DNA of 64,000 nt from Blasia pusilla. Its lineage: Eukaryota; Marchantiophyta; Marchantiopsida; Blasiales. The position numbers and the translations under genes were made by a program. Below, piece after piece: positions 1-10,140 of this stretch. The notes beneath the pieces were generated by a model. It did not search any database. It had not been told where the DNA came from and was given only the letters and a program-made list of their open reading frames with translations. The DNA lies in NCBI GenBank assembly GCA_050084515.1, contig CM114275.1, forward strand, positions 4,588,001 to 4,652,000, given 5' to 3'. Each line of letters opens with the position of its first letter. Position 1 is the first letter of the stretch.

Positions 1-83
1 GGTAGAAAACCTAGGCGCCAAAAAACCTAGGCTAGCGACCAGTTTGGCATGTCCATGGACTTGTCCGTTTTAGTACAACCTTG
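1..83 (+). mobile_element. hAT-like MITE, 3' end (copy 1, truncated by window edge)
   Basis: The segment ends with the terminal octamer CAACCTTG (76-83), preceded by the GTCCATGGAC / TTGTCCG block found just inside the same end of the copies at 5483-5798 and 44518-44829. The 5' end lies outside the window. It directly abuts the degenerate methyltransferase element A, so it was probably inserted in or beside that element, as copies 2 and 3 were inserted in elements B and C. Confidence 0.55.
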
Positions 84-2409
84 GGTTCTGTAGAGGTAAT
101 GGTTGATATGTTGCATGCAAGGTTGAAATTCCATTTTTTGGAATCCACTAACAAATGGGAGGGACACTCCACTCTTGCACATGTCCTTTGCAACACCTTG
201 TATGGCATCAAGTTGGTCCACCATAGACATAGATAATGTGCTTATGGACGTACACTCGCAGCATCCAAAAACACTACATGACGGATCTATGCACGAACTT
301 GATTTGCACATATCACCACTTGTGACCTAGAATCACCCAAGATCAGTACTTTCTCCAAAATGTCCTTGCAAGAGTTGCAAGATTGAGTGTCAACCAAACC
401 ACCACCTCGTCCAACACTTAACTAGTCCTAACATGGACAAATTGGAATTATCAAATCAATGGTCTCCATGTCATCCAAGTTCTACGTCCTTATCAAGGAA
501 ATGTCCCTAAATAAGGAACTCTAATAGCCCTGTGTAGTTGACGCAGGTAACAAGTCAGAAAAATGAAGGCGTAATTGCACCACATGCTAGAGTGAGACAC
601 ACCCTGCAACCTCATCATGTTCCACATAAAAATATTATTGCATGCATCCTCCTACTTGCAAAACAGCATCCAACTTAATGTTGATCCCTCCAAAGAGATC
701 TAACATTCAAATACCCTGCTATAGGATGTGCTACACAATCGGTGTGGTGTCCAAGGGTAAAATCGTAGCACTCCCTATTGCCTTGGACTCTTTTAACCCG
801 CCATGTTGTGGTGCAAATTAATGGTCTCGTTCCATAACATCTACGCATGCTCTTCAGCCAAGCGTCGACGCTCCTCACTCAAGTCACACAAAGGCACCTC
901 TTCTCTATGGAATGATGCTACTACCATAACATCCCTCTCCATGGACATGTTGGTCACATGTATATCTTCTTGATGGACATATATGCCCCTCAATCCAATA
1001 ATCCAAGGAAAATCCCATTGCATACAACATTGCTCCACCAACCAAAACATCATAGGTCTCGACATCGGTCACTATCATCTTGACTTAGACCACGGACTCA
1101 TCTGACCGATGTCTTGGTCGGATCTTCATCATGACCTCATATTGGGTGATAACCTGCGTCGTACTCGCTCCATCCAAGGATGTATGTATCCTAAATGGGA
1201 AAAGTTACACATCGCCTCATTAGCCCTCATCAGGCCCAACTCCTTACATGCCGCCTTCCCCAACATCAAGAATTATGCTCCCAAATTCAACAATACACAT
1301 TGGAATCACCAAATGGAAGATCTATCCTTGGTTTTCAAGCAACACAACCCCTAGAGGAACCATGGCATGTTCTATTGTGCGTCTAGCAAGCATCTCCATC
1401 ATCCTAGCAGTTGCAACTTCCAATGAATTTGAGGTGGATAGCCCAAGCCCAGGCTCCAAGAGCAAGTCCATCATCTCCTCTACCAATACCTCTGAACGCA
1501 TGGTAGTAATACCATTGCCACGCTCACATAATATAGCGCCAATCAGAAAATCTCGGCGTACGTACCTCCTAAGGTCATAACATTAGAAGTTGAAAACCAC
1601 GGGGCACGCTACATAGCAATGGTTGTCCCTAACAATATATTTGACACGGGTTTTGCCCGAGTATTACCAATAGAAATCGTCACACTCGCTTCCCCCATCG
1701 CTCATCATGCCTACACATCAGCAACTTCCACTCTCTTGAAACTCTAATTGGGACCCATTGATAGGGTCCTCATTGCCTCGGACAAAGTAAACGACTTAGG
1801 AAGCGAGATCTATTAATTTCCTCGCTTCCCTTCTTTTTGGATCCAACTTTGTGCCTCTCCATATGTAACAACAACAATTGTCTCCATTTGTGCAACTCCG
1901 CACATCCAACCTCGATCCTCGATCCTCCATATCTCTGGCTGCTCCATATGAGGGTGATGTCATTGACCCGGCATCAAGTAACCTCAATGTCATTGCGAAA
2001 ATCTACAAGTACAACTACTCTATCCTTTTAGCCATCCTAGGCTCATGCCTACAGTCTCCCTCGACTCGTCTACATGGCGAACCTTTGCCTCCTCCACAGG
2101 CATATCCACCTCCCCCACAAACAAATCCAACTCTTTGTCTTCCTACAAGACTACCTGACGCACAACCTTTGGGCCCACCTAGACCGCCAACTCGCTCTAG
2201 TACCTTCTCCGGCCTTTGATGTGGACGTAACTCAGGGTATAGGCTAAAACCTCTAGCGTGTGTATTACCATACCGTTGATAATGGTCACATTGGAACCCT
2301 CCTAGTAGGGGGCCATCTACTCTTCCAAGCTAGGGCATACGTCTCCTATCATTATATGTGCAATCCTACTGACGATGGGCTCCACCATTTGCCCAAAAAA
2401 TCACTCTTA
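84..2409 (-). mobile_element. Degenerate gag/protease/DNMT3-like retroelement, copy A
   Basis: Read on the minus strand from about 2400 down, this matches copies B and C. It begins in the downstream part of the gag/linker region (the complement of GGGCTCCACCAT near 2370 is shared with 7807 and 57276). It passes a protease-like segment at about 1350-980 that includes the frame around VVLLENQG. It then enters a methyltransferase domain with motif I (LFGGI, about 700-680) and motif VIII and later sequence at about 270-100. Many stops and frameshifts are present, so no product is expected. The 5' end is cut by a CACTA-like terminus at 2410 and the 3' end by a MITE at 83. The family assignment rests on motif resemblance plus base-level similarity between copies. 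Confidence 0.6.
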
Positions 2410-2660
2410 CACTAGAAAAAATATCTGATTTTTATGGCTAAACTTAAAATGATTGATTAAAACAATGACTCAAATTGTGGCTTAAATAGTTTAGTCATTA
2501 AATTTAGGGTCGTGATACTCACCTAGCCATTTGCATATTTATGACACGAGTAGGTAGCAATGTCTTTTAGTCATAGCAAGTTATACTTGCTCCACTTGCC
2601 TAGTAGTTGTGAGTCATAAACAACAAATTCTATGTTTTTATGATTTCATGCTTCAATTAT
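2410..2660 (+). mobile_element. CACTA-like terminus with subterminal repeats
   Basis: Element A breaks off at the sequence CACTAGAAAAAATATC (from 2410). It is followed by several AGTCATT/AATGACT words, like the complement of the block at 59590-59757, which ends in CTAGTG. A CACTA-type terminal sequence with subterminal repeats fits, but I cannot find the other end or a 3-bp target duplication. The right boundary is arbitrary. Confidence 0.3.
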
Positions 2661-3839
2661 ATCCCATTTTTTATCAAATTCATTGGAGTGAAGTATTAGC
2701 ATTGTTTCACAAAGACATTAATACTTCCCAATATGAACCCTTCATATGCATATATGGCCAAATCTAGATCTAGAAGAATGCCCGTACTGCGATTGACGAC
2801 CACTTCAGATTTACAATTATATTTACAATTTTCAAACCCATGTTATAAACTTGCAAGAATAATCTCTCGGCTCCATTGTCAATTTTAGTCCAATTGTAAG
2901 TGAACGCGCACTTTCTCATCATACTCTCAAATTCATGCATAAATAGGTCCCATCATTTGCACATGTTAGAAGTCCAAGCAAGCAAAGAGAGAGGGGGGAT
3001 AAAAAGGAGGAGAAGGGAGGATCTCCATGGGTCGGAATTTGGAGATTCTCTCTATCTCCTATGATCGTGACACTCAAGTGCATTTTGTGACAAATATTCA
3101 TGATTTATGGGTAGTTTGGTAAAGAGGAGGGTCCATACCGTCGAAGTGCTCTCTTGCCTTTCGACAGTTAGATCTTCCATATCATACTTCATGTTCAATC
3201 TGAAACTTGGCAAGCACATACAAGGTTTTGTATTTTTCATTCACTCCATGGGTGGGCATTTGGAGATTTTCATTTTCCCCCATGATCGTGACACTCAAGT
3301 GCATTTTGTGACAAATGTTCATGATTTATGGATAGTTTGGTGAAGATGAGGGTCAAAAAATGAAGAAGAATAAGGAGGAGGAGGAGGAGTGATTCACAAG
3401 TAATTTTCCAAGTCCTTTTTGGATTTTGATCTTTGTTTTGAGGCATCAATAGTTTCCACCGTTGGATTGAGCTAAAACATAAGGAACATGGGTCTGCGAA
3501 GGCTTGCTAGCGATAGGACGATTTGGATCTATTATACTTCTTAAATAATTTTAAAAAAAGGGCCTCAGATAGTCACATAAACCCTCATGTTCAATCTAAA
3601 ATTAGGCGAGCACATTTAGGGTAGCACAACCGGAGCTAGTTTGATGTTGTTGAGTGGTGTGCTTTCATGTCTTTGCATATTATAGTTTCCTTTTAATATA
3701 TCTAAAATAGTTCTCTCACTATACTTGTTTGAAGATGGATACATTCCTTGTCATATTGAAAGGTAGTTGGAGAGTGCTTACTTAGTGTTAATGTAAGTTA
3801 GAGGTATCCAATAGCAATAGGTCAAACTACGCGCCCCAA
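2661..3839. repeat. Gene-free stretch with a diverged direct duplication of about 110 bp
   Basis: No coding region is recognised. Two direct copies of about 110 bp lie at 3021-3130 and 3245-3356. Both contain the words GATCGTGACACTCAAGTGCA and TTGTGACAAAT.TTCATGATTTATGG. A shorter block (CATGTTCAATCT.AAA) recurs near 3190 and 3588, which suggests an old tandem or staggered duplication of a repeat. Nothing shows its class. Confidence 0.5.
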
Positions 3840-5254
3840 TTGGAGGAAGAGTTGACCTTGAGGCTATTCTCTTGAAGGCCTTTGCGATGCAATGGGTGAC
3901 TTGTAGGATGGGAAATATCATGAGGTTTGGTGCTCACCATTGCACCATACAATGTTGAGAAAGTGCAAGTAGCAACAGATAGAGAAGACTCCTTGGAAGA
4001 ACGTGGTAGTAGTAGAGATATAGAAAGCAAGAGTTCATTGGAAGTTCCTAACTTTCTCATTGTTAGAAAGGAGTTCGCTTGAAGGACTCTCATTATGTCA
4101 TTTCAAAAAAAGTTAAGGCGCCACAATGAAAAACAAGTTAGGGATAAAATAGATAAGATACAACCTAATCTCTCTGTAGTTACAGATTTAGAGATTAATA
4201 TGGATGTCGAGAGTGTTGTTAATCCTTACGAAGAGTTGAGGAATTGCAAAGTGAGGGCTAGGAAGGCCAAAGAAACACTTTTTTTTGGTGGGTTGAAAGA
4301 CCTGTAAGCTACTCTCCCCATGTAGACAAAGTTGCCTTGATTGTGTTTATCTAGTTGGATTACTAATGGGGGCATATTGGTTGTGTACTTGACCTTAGTT
4401 ACTTTAGGACATACTTTTACTTACATTAAACCTAATATAGTTTATTGCATAATTGAAAGGTTCAATGTCCTGAGGGTTATGAAGCCTTGCAAGCCTCTTC
4501 ATGAATGGGATCCATGTCTTTAGCCAAGGCGGGGTGTGTGGTTGGAAGGGAAAGGGAATCATCAAATACTGATATTTTAAGCTGAATGAATTAGGCCTAA
4601 CCAGGGCTGACTTGGAGTGTTTCCCATTTAGGATACAAACATCCTTGAGTGGAGCGAGTAGGACGCAATTCATCACCCAACATGAGGTTATGTTGAGGAT
4701 TCAACCCATACATCTATCATATGAGTCCATGGTGCGAGCCAAGGCGATAGTGACTGAAGACGAGTCTTATGACATCTTGGTTGGAGGAGTAGTGTTGTAC
4801 CCGATGAGGTTTTCCGTGGATTATTGGGATGAATCAATGTCCTATAGACCAGGATGGCAGTCCGGTGATGGGCGCCTTAGCTTGTTACCCATTGGATTCA
4901 GGGATGGAGTGATCAAGCAACGCTAGGAGATATGGCAACGTTAGCAACATTCAGTAGCATCATCACTTGGCTTGATGTTTGATTGAGGGGCATGTCCATG
5001 CAGGGGACACACTCATGCTTGACACTTCTATGGAGAGGAGTGTTATGGTAGCCGCATCACTCCATGGAGGAGAGGTGCCGCTATGGGGCTTGAATGAGGA
5101 GCTTTGAGGCTTGGCTGATGAGCACGTCCACATGGCGTGGAGCGAGATATTTGCACCAAATCATGATGGGTCAGAAGAACCTGAGGTAGCTCAGAGTGCT
5201 ATGATGATACCCTCCGACACCACACCGATTGTGTGGTGCATCCCAAAGGAGATT

Positions 5255-6560
5255 CAAGTGTTGGATCTCTTTGGAGGGATCAGCACTGGGTTGGCTATTG
5301 TTTTGCCGGCAGGAGTGCGTATGCAACAATATTTTTATGTTGAGGTTGATGAAGTTACGAGGCACATCTCACTTTAACATGTGGCATAGTTACAACTCTC
5401 TTTTCCCAACTTGTTTTCCTCATCAACCCTACAGGGATACCAAAGGTCCCTATCGAGGGACATTTCTTATTGGGGACACAGGCAAGGTTGCATGTGGACA
5501 AAGTTTGTGTCCGTGGACATGTCCATGTGTGTCCTATGGAAGGAATTTTCCATATGGGCCCCATCTTTCCCTTCTTTCTGCTTCTCCTTACTTGCCTTCG
5601 TGTTCCATACTCCCACATTTCTTCCTCCCTCCATCTCCACTCCCTCCTCCCTCATTGCTCCACTCATCCTTTCCTTGCCTTCCATCATGGACTATAAGTG
5701 TGGATCCCACCTCTTAGAACCTATGTCCATGGACATGTCAGGACTTTTTCGTCCATGTCCGTCTTAAGGAAGGACTTGTCTGTTTTTGTGCAACCATGGG
5801 CCCAGGACTTAGAGTGGGTAGGAACCATTGATTTTGTCATTGCTGGTAGGCCATGTTAAGATGAGTCGAGTGTCAAAAAAGGTAACTGGTTGGCGCACAC
5901 TTAGTCCAAGTTGCTTTGGTAGATGAGAATCTTGCGATACTTCCAGGACTATCAGTCTTATTTTTCTTCACCATACATTCTGGAGAAAATACCGATCTTG
6001 GGCGATTCAAGGTCACGGGTGGTGACAAGTGCACATCAAGTGCACGCATGGATTGGCCCAACAATGTTTTTGGATGTTGCACGTGTAGATTCACGAGCAC
6101 ATTGCCCAGATTTATGGTGGACTAACCTGGTGTCGCATGAGGTGTTGCGGAGGGCGTATGCGAGAGTGGAGCGCCCCTCCCATTTATTGGTAGATTCTAT
6201 TCTGAATCATAGTCATCGATCACATGCAGTGATGCACAATGATCGACCATTTTTTATAGTGGTCAACAGAATTGGCATGCCTTGGGCAACCTTTTCCACA
6301 TTTATGAGTTTCTCTACTTCCTATGCATATAAGAAGGCCAGTCTTGGCTTAGTTTGGGATGACTAGGCACAGCGGCCCATGGTGCCTAATGCCGGTGAGC
6401 AAGAGGGAGCAATGGGATTTCCCATAGGAGTGATAGTAGTACCATCATTATCAAAGCCATGATGACGTCATGTCTTGGATCATGCGATGGACCTAAAGTG
6501 CTTGATATGGATCATCACCTTAGGAGTAGTTGAGCAGTGTCAAATGAGGTTGCAACATGT
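5255..6560 (+). pseudogene. DNMT3-like cytosine-5 DNA methyltransferase domain in a retroelement (decayed)
   Basis: Motifs occur in canonical I-to-X order, which excludes the rearranged plant DRM type. Motif I is VLDLFGGISTGL with YFYVEVDE after it (5258-5350). The motif IV region is IDFVIAGRPC followed by a stop where Gln is usual (5829-5861). The motif VI region is YILEKIPILGDSR, where ENV is usual (about 5965-6010). The motif VIII region is RAHCPDLWWTNL (about 6095-6130), matching the RARYFWGNL stretch of DNMT3 enzymes. A late motif reads NAGEQEGAMGF (6388-6420), and the C-terminal helix resembles GQAMDLxCLxWI (6480-6515). Intact family members transfer methyl from SAM to cytosine C5. This copy is dead: MITE insertion at 5483, several stops and frame changes. 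It has close relatives on the minus strand in copy A. Confidence 0.72.
5483..5798 (+). mobile_element. hAT-like MITE (copy 2), inserted in the methyltransferase domain
   Basis: The 316-bp element has imperfect terminal inverted repeats: CAAGGTTGCAT at the left and the complement CATGGTTGCAC from the right. Flanking octamers GACACAGG (5475-5482) and GGCCCAGG (5799-5806) agree at 6 of 8 positions, as expected for an old 8-bp hAT target duplication. The interior is pyrimidine-rich and has GTCCATGGACATGTC near each end. It aligns over its whole length with the complement of 44518-44829. It encodes no transposase. Confidence 0.65.
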
Positions 6561-8061
6561 CACAATTGTTGCATTGGTAAGCCCCATGTCTACCAAGATG
6601 GTTCATGCAATGGCTAGGGGCGAGATCAAGACCACTCCACTAACCAAGACATCATAAAACTCGATAAGGGTCACTATCGCCTTGGAATGCACCATGGACT
6701 TATCAATCGGATGTTCTAGCCTAAGCCTCAATGTATTCTCCTTAAGGTGATGAATTGGGTTATACTAGCTCCTCCCAATGAAATCTAAATGCAGAATGGA
6801 TATCACTCCACATTAGCTCAAGTTAGGCCCAAATCCATAAAAGCTACTGTCCCCAACAGCAAAGGTTGTGCTCTTGAATCCAAAAAAAATATGTTGGAGA
6901 CAATAAGATCTACCTCCAAAACTAACCAAGTGGAAGATGTCACATTGGTTTTCCAACAACACCACTCCGAGGGAAATCATGACGCGTTGTACAATGTGTC
7001 TAGCTAGCAGCTTTGCCAATTTAGCAATTGCAGCCTACCATGAATTAACTAGTGGTGGACATCCCAAGCATAAGCTTTGAGGGCAAGTCTACCAACTCCT
7101 CTACAATGACCTCTGAAAATGAGGGAAAAATACCATCTACACATTCACACAATGTGGAGGCCAACCTAAAAAGTCTTGCTTGTGTACTTTTCCCAATGCC
7201 ACAATATCAAAAGCACAAAATAATGGGGCGTGGTACACTATTGTGACCATCCCAAACAATAAATTTGATATTACTCCTCTTGAGTATCAATAGTAGGCAT
7301 GGTCATACTTTTTCTACCCATCACTCGTGGTACTGACACTCCAACACCACCATCTAACCTCCAAGAACTTTGACCAAGACCCATCAAAGCCTCATCACCT
7401 TGAACAAAGTGAACTAACGGAACCTGGTCTATTTCCTAGCTTTACCTCTCTTTTGGTCGAACTCCATTGCTACTCCACTTTTAACCATGATGGATGCCTC
7501 TATCTATGCAGCCTTATACATTCATCCAAGATCCTCCATGATCATGTCTACCACCTTGTCCTCCAATGGAACCACATGTTGCTCCTCTTGTTCTCCACCC
7601 TCTCGTTGCACCCGATCCTCCGACTCTCTCCGGCACCTTCTCAAGTTCCCTATCTGGACGTAACTATAGGGATACAAGGCAAAGCACGTCTCACGGTTTG
7701 AATATACAGTTACTAGTGGGCACAGTGGAATGTTCTCATTGGAGGTTGATCTAGTCTTGGGGTTGCAAACGCATGTCCACTCCCTAGGCAAGTGCAATCT
7801 CTCTATTGATAGGCCCCACCATATGCCCAAAAATTTAATCAATCGAGGTTGTTAGTGACCTACATACGACAACATAGGTCTCGGCTTATGGGCTCTCAAT
7901 GATCACCTTGCACCCTAGGTACGGCATCCCTCTTTTGAGGTACATGTTGTTGCACTTGTGGTGTGGTCCCTCCTTGCAAAGCCTCCCTTGGGTACAGCTT
8001 GTGCCTTATGATTTAGGTTGTTATATTAGAGATATCATTATTCATCGCTCAAAAGCTCTAA

Positions 8062-8760
8062 GCATTAACTAGGAGAAGGCCTTTACCTTCAGGGTCTTTT
8101 TCCAAGTTGGTATATAGCTTAAGGCCATGATACTCTCCTTTGCTATGTTGCGCTCAATACGCTTTGCCAACTCAAACACAACCCTCAACATGGGTGACGT
8201 GTGATAAAGCAAGGTTGCATCTCTTACCCTTCTCCACATGTCACACTCCAATGCTATGTTCCATGCTTAGGCACGCTAGGCCTCATTCACTCCTTGAGTG
8301 ATGTTAATCAATCGTCGCAAGTGTTTGAACGCCTTGCAAAAAATTTCTCTGGTTTGTCGATGGAAGTCATGGATGCTCCATAAATTATTTGTTTGCACCT
8401 CTAGATAGTTCTTTTTAAGCTCAACGAAGAACTCAAGCATGAGTTTGAACCTCGAACGAGCTCAACTAGACGATGCAACTACCCTTGAGTGAGTCACCCC
8501 TCCATGGGTCTCACTATTCATATAAGAGGTAGCCTCTCTCTGTCCTCTAGAAATGGTTCTATCCATGACACATAGTGTGGATCATAGTAGATCATCCAAG
8601 CCTCCATTTTTTTCGCAAATCTGGAAAAGAACTTGTGGTAGTCATTCATCTTTGGCCCTCCAAATGCTGAAACATGATGTTCCATGTTATGAACGAGTTG
8701 AACTTTCATGAGTTTCTCATCCTCTAGGAGTCACACCAACTTCAAAACTCCAAAATGAAG
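8062..8760 (-). pseudogene. Retroelement gag core (copy C)
   Basis: The minus-strand frame contains HKFFSRFAKKMEAW, YYDPHYVSW and, further on, DMWRRVRDATLL then VFELAKRIERNIAKES. Equivalent peptides occur on the plus strand at 48537-48655 (HMWRLVRDAIL, FELTKWIERNMMEES) and in frame-broken form on the minus strand at 57480-57600 and 57690-57990. Conservation of this pattern between otherwise diverged repeats shows it was once protein-coding. The position before a protease-like region suggests gag; no zinc knuckle is seen. Broken by stops. Confidence 0.5.
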
Positions 8761-8783
8761 TCATCCAACTCAATGGCCTCCGC

Positions 8784-9277
8784 CAAGGTTGCACGGAAAA
8801 TAGAGAATTCCATCCATGGGACGGACATGTCCAACCCGCACCCAAGCCCACCGCGTAGATCTGGACTAATAGAGCCCACAGCTGTTGCGAGGCCCGCGGC
8901 AGGCCCATGCAGTGCTTCCATGGTGGGTTGGGGCCCGCCCGTAGCCTGCATGGCAAGCTCGGGGCTTGCAATAGGCCAGCATGGCGGACTAGGGTTGCGA
9001 GCAGGCCTTGTGCCCCGCCCCTAGCCCGACATAAAGCCCTTCGTGGGCCTTAGCCCGCCCAATGGGGGCCAAACCCGCCCTACGGGCCATGTTGCAGGCC
9101 TATCATGGGCCTCACAATGAGTGCGGGCTCCTTTAGCCCAGATCTCCGCGGCCGACTCTCGGCGGGTTTTCGGGTGGGTTCAAGTGCGGGCCGCGGGTAG
9201 CCCCGCCCTTACAAACACATCTGTCCATAGGACGAACATAAGTCCGCAGACATAGACTTTGTCCATGTGCAAACGTG
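8784..9277 (+). mobile_element. hAT-like MITE (copy 3, GC-rich core), inserted in gag
   Basis: The 494-bp element starts CAAGGTTGCACGG and ends CAAACGTG. Flanking octamers GCCTCCGC (8776-8783) and GTCTTCAC (9278-9285) differ only by three transitions, all explicable by cytosine deamination. The core is very GC-rich with repeated CCCGCCC and GGGCC words, in contrast to the pyrimidine-rich core of copies 2 and 5. The same gag region at 58030-58090 has no insertion. Confidence 0.65.
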
Positions 9278-10140
9278 GTCTTCACAACTCCCAAAAACCT
9301 ACATGATCCTCCACCCCCGTCATCTATATCATACGCCCATGAGTTGGAACCACTCAATGCCTTGGGTGGCATAGTGGGAAACTCCTCCTCCAAGATCTCT
9401 CCTTTGTCTGAGGATGATATAGAGGGAGGTCTAGCTGGTACCTCACGAGGAGACCCTCAATACCTTACGTTGCTCTACGTAAAACCTTTGGCGCTACTCT
9501 CAACACCTCACCTCTCAAAATCTTGAAAGAGCATCGTGAGGACTTGTGCACCTCTCACACGGTCACTATCACCCTCACGAGTACACTTTCAGTCACTCAA
9601 AACAAAACAAAACAAAACAAAACAGAAAAAACATGTGCCACTTAAAGCTACACTCCCTTACTCTGGGATGTGTATGACTCGAAAACAAGTGGTGTGGTGC
9701 ATCAATAATCTACTCTAATCTCTTATCTAGGCAGCATAGGAAACAACTGGGTATCCCACATATGTCTATGCCCCCTACTCTCATACATGAAAGAGGCTCA
9801 AAGTATCCCCACAAACCAAACTCTAGAGCAACCACCTAACACATGGAATCCCTCACAAGTAGTGGATAAGGGCCTAGGATGGGTAACTTGAAACACAACG
9901 TTGTTATTGCTCCTCAACTATTGTAACGCAATCTTAACTTGGTGGTATAAACCAAACTCCTCCAATCTTCAATCAATTATACTTCCCGATATTGACACAA
10001 CTCAATTGAAGTCAATTCCCTTCAATGATATGGTGTGATCACAAGTGGTATAATGAGGCAACGGCAACAGTTGGCTACAGTTGTGATAGCACGTCACTCA
10101 ACGACATGGTGCGCTATGGCCTCAAGTAACATGGCATGGC

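Larger units (their letters stand above)
3840..6620 (+). mobile_element. Degenerate protease/DNMT3-like retroelement, copy B
   Basis: This is the most readable copy. The protease-like segment lies at 4566-4925, with the frame SYDILVGGVVLYPM near 4767-4808. A short linker contains EERSVMV-like and GLADEHVHMAW-like sequence and leads into the methyltransferase domain (5255-6560, see its own entry), which is split by a MITE at 5483-5798. The part before about 4560 is not recognised; a 70-codon open frame at 4095-4307 may belong to it or to older captured sequence. The 3' end meets copy C in inverted orientation near 6620. No reverse transcriptase or integrase signature was seen. In-frame stops make it a fossil. 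Confidence 0.6.
6621..10140 (-). mobile_element. Degenerate gag/protease retroelement, copy C, with 5' leader
   Basis: Read on the minus strand: an untranslated leader (about 10140-9700, similar to 59220-59560), an acidic gag N-terminal region (about 9570-9280, similar to 58390-58070), a MITE (9277-8784), the gag core (8760-8062), a linker rich in charged residues (about 7850-7050) and a protease-like segment (7019-6625, with FYDVLVSGVVL). Near 6620 it meets the end of copy B head to head. Its methyltransferase part is absent. Stops and frameshifts occur throughout. The leader contains a short (CAAAA)n run at 9597-9625. Confidence 0.55.

Noticed and set aside
905-970. A further MITE copy, suggested by CCATGGACATG
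   Set aside because: The word here is part of the conserved linker of element A (also at 4990-5060 in B) and no MITE ends flank it.
1878-2219. 113-codon proline-rich plus-strand frame
   Set aside because: Antisense to the linker of retroelement copy A; low-complexity and not conserved in copy C.
5229-5767. Open frames of 162 and 118 codons (plus strand) and their minus-strand counterparts
   Set aside because: They run through the pyrimidine-rich core of the MITE at 5483-5798 and are out of frame with the methyltransferase; Ser/Pro/Leu composition reflects base composition.
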